A stretch of DNA of 64,000 nucleotides from Castellaniella denitrificans (lineage in GTDB: Bacteria > Pseudomonadota > Gammaproteobacteria > Burkholderiales > Burkholderiaceae_B), in the NCBI RefSeq assembly GCF_042653765.1, contig NZ_JBHSEZ010000028.1:186001-250000 (forward strand), read 5' to 3'. The position numbers and the translations under genes were made by a program. Shown in pieces: positions 63,371 through 64,000 of this stretch (position 1 is its first letter; each line of letters opens with the position of its first letter). The notes under the pieces were generated by a model. The model was not told where the DNA came from, made no database searches, and saw only the letters and a program-made list of their open reading frames with translations.

Positions 63371-64000
63371 TTTCGCGCGCACGATTTTTTGGACTTGGGG
63401 GACGTGCCGGATGGCGCGGATGACCTGGGCCAGGTGGTTGCGGCTGTCGACCTGGACCATGATGTTCAGCAGGGCCGTGGAGGCGGCCTCGTCGGGCATG
63501 GTGAGCTGGATGATGTTGGAGTCGGCTTCGGTGATCTCCGCCGCCAGGCGGCCCAGCACGCCGCGTTCGTTCAGGACGGTCAGTTCCAGGCGCGTGGTCA
63601 GGTGCCGGGCCGTGGTGGTGTCCCAGATCACCGGGATCCAGCGTTCCGGCTCGCGCGCCTGCTGGCGTTTGGCCACGGGACAGTCGGTCATGTGCACCAC
63701 CAGCCCGTGGCCTAGGCGGATGCCGCCGATGATCGCGTCGCCCGGCAGCGGGCCGCAGCAGGGGGCCAGCTGGACCGCCTGGCCCTCGTTGCCGTGGATC
63801 ACGATGGGCGCGCTGGTGACGGACGTGAATTCGTCCACCGCCATCGCGGTGGTTTCCAGCATGGCGTTTTCCGGGGCGAAGCGGCGCGCCACCACGGCGG
63901 CCAGGCGCTTGCCCAGGCCGATGTCGGCCAGGATCTCCGTGCGCGAGGCCCCGCCAGAGCCCTTGGCCAGCCGTTCCCACTGCGGATCGTCGTCCTTGGG
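63365..64000 (-). CDS. spoT: RelA/SpoT-family (p)ppGpp synthetase/hydrolase, C-terminal part, 5' truncated by window edge
   Basis: The last ~211 residues of a Rel/Spo homologue, open to the window edge (first visible PKDDDPQWERL). The conserved-Cys/RIS domain is LAPCCGPLPGDAIIGGIRLGHGLVVHMTDCPVAKRQQ; a C-terminal ACT domain follows (RLELTVLNERGVLGRLAAEITEADSNII through VQKIVRAKG). The LADIGLGKRLAAVVARR stretch is the helical linker usual in SpoT, so SpoT is favoured over RelA. The catalytic half is outside the window. The stop codon lies in element copy E. Confidence 0.88.
   Translation of the reverse strand, partial: PKDDDPQWERLAKGSGGASRTEILADIGLGKRLAAVVARRFAPENAMLETTAMAVDEFTSVTSAPIVIHGNEGQAVQLAPCCGPLPGDAIIGGIRLGHGLVVHMTDCPVAKRQQAREPERWIPVIWDTTTARHLTTRLELTVLNERGVLGRLAAEITEADSNIIQLTMPDEAASTALLNIMVQVDSRNHLAQVIRAIRHVPQVQKIVRAKG

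Overview
The window is about 64 kb of very GC-rich, densely packed bacterial chromosome. The housekeeping set (surE-pcm-nlpD, recCBD, tsaD, plsY, argH, a PII gene, ubiC, rlmD/rlmJ/rluF, ppiD, spoT), the aromatic catabolic genes and the gene style point to a betaproteobacterium of the order Burkholderiales, probably Alcaligenaceae (Bordetella/Achromobacter-like). The species assignment is inference; no rRNA or tRNA gene is present to anchor it.

Positions 1-17.4 kb form an aromatic-acid utilisation region. It opens inside ligA and continues through ligB and ligC (protocatechuate 4,5-cleavage: extradiol dioxygenase, then CHMS dehydrogenase) into a complete Liv-type ABC importer (binding protein, two permeases, two ATPases). 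The second ATPase carries a C-terminal hemerythrin domain. A LysR regulator, divergent across an AT-rich spacer, faces a second operon: benzoylformate decarboxylase, an aldehyde dehydrogenase, a GlcD-type FAD dehydrogenase (probably for D-mandelate or a ring-substituted mandelate) and a three-part TRAP transporter. A benE benzoate transporter follows on the other strand. Together these would import mandelate-like acids, convert them through benzoylformate and benzaldehyde to benzoate, and process protocatechuate by meta cleavage.

Positions 17.5-25.3 kb hold an EAL/HDOD regulator, a class V aminotransferase, tenA, a BaeSR-like two-component system with a Spy-like periplasmic target, an NlpC/P60 lipoprotein and yggS. 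Positions 25.5-34.5 kb are the recC-recB-recD locus, in which recC is interrupted by one in-frame TGA. Positions 34.6-40.45 kb hold an acyl-CoA synthetase behind a structured leader with a terminator, a NAD(P)HX repair enzyme, a HAD phosphatase and a single open frame joining tadA to ldcA. Positions 40.45-42.45 kb are a lower-GC accessory patch: a fragment of an EamA transporter and an AlbA_2/RecG-like ATP-binding gene with a 12-bp tandem repeat.

Positions 42.5-64 kb are mostly core genes: ABC-F ybiT, yigZ, trxA, purine permease, tsaD, plsY, surE-pcm-nlpD, a 3'-5' exonuclease, rlmD, an MFS transporter, an MscS channel, argH, PII, ubiC, rluF, rlmJ, ugpQ, ppiD and the 3' part of spoT. The most striking feature outside the genes is a dispersed intergenic element of about 75-85 bp, seen five times. 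Its main hairpin keeps a fixed core and loop (AGTCC-GCAGG-GGACT-like) while the outer stem sequence differs between copies yet stays paired. In two cases the element supplies the stop codon of the adjacent gene.
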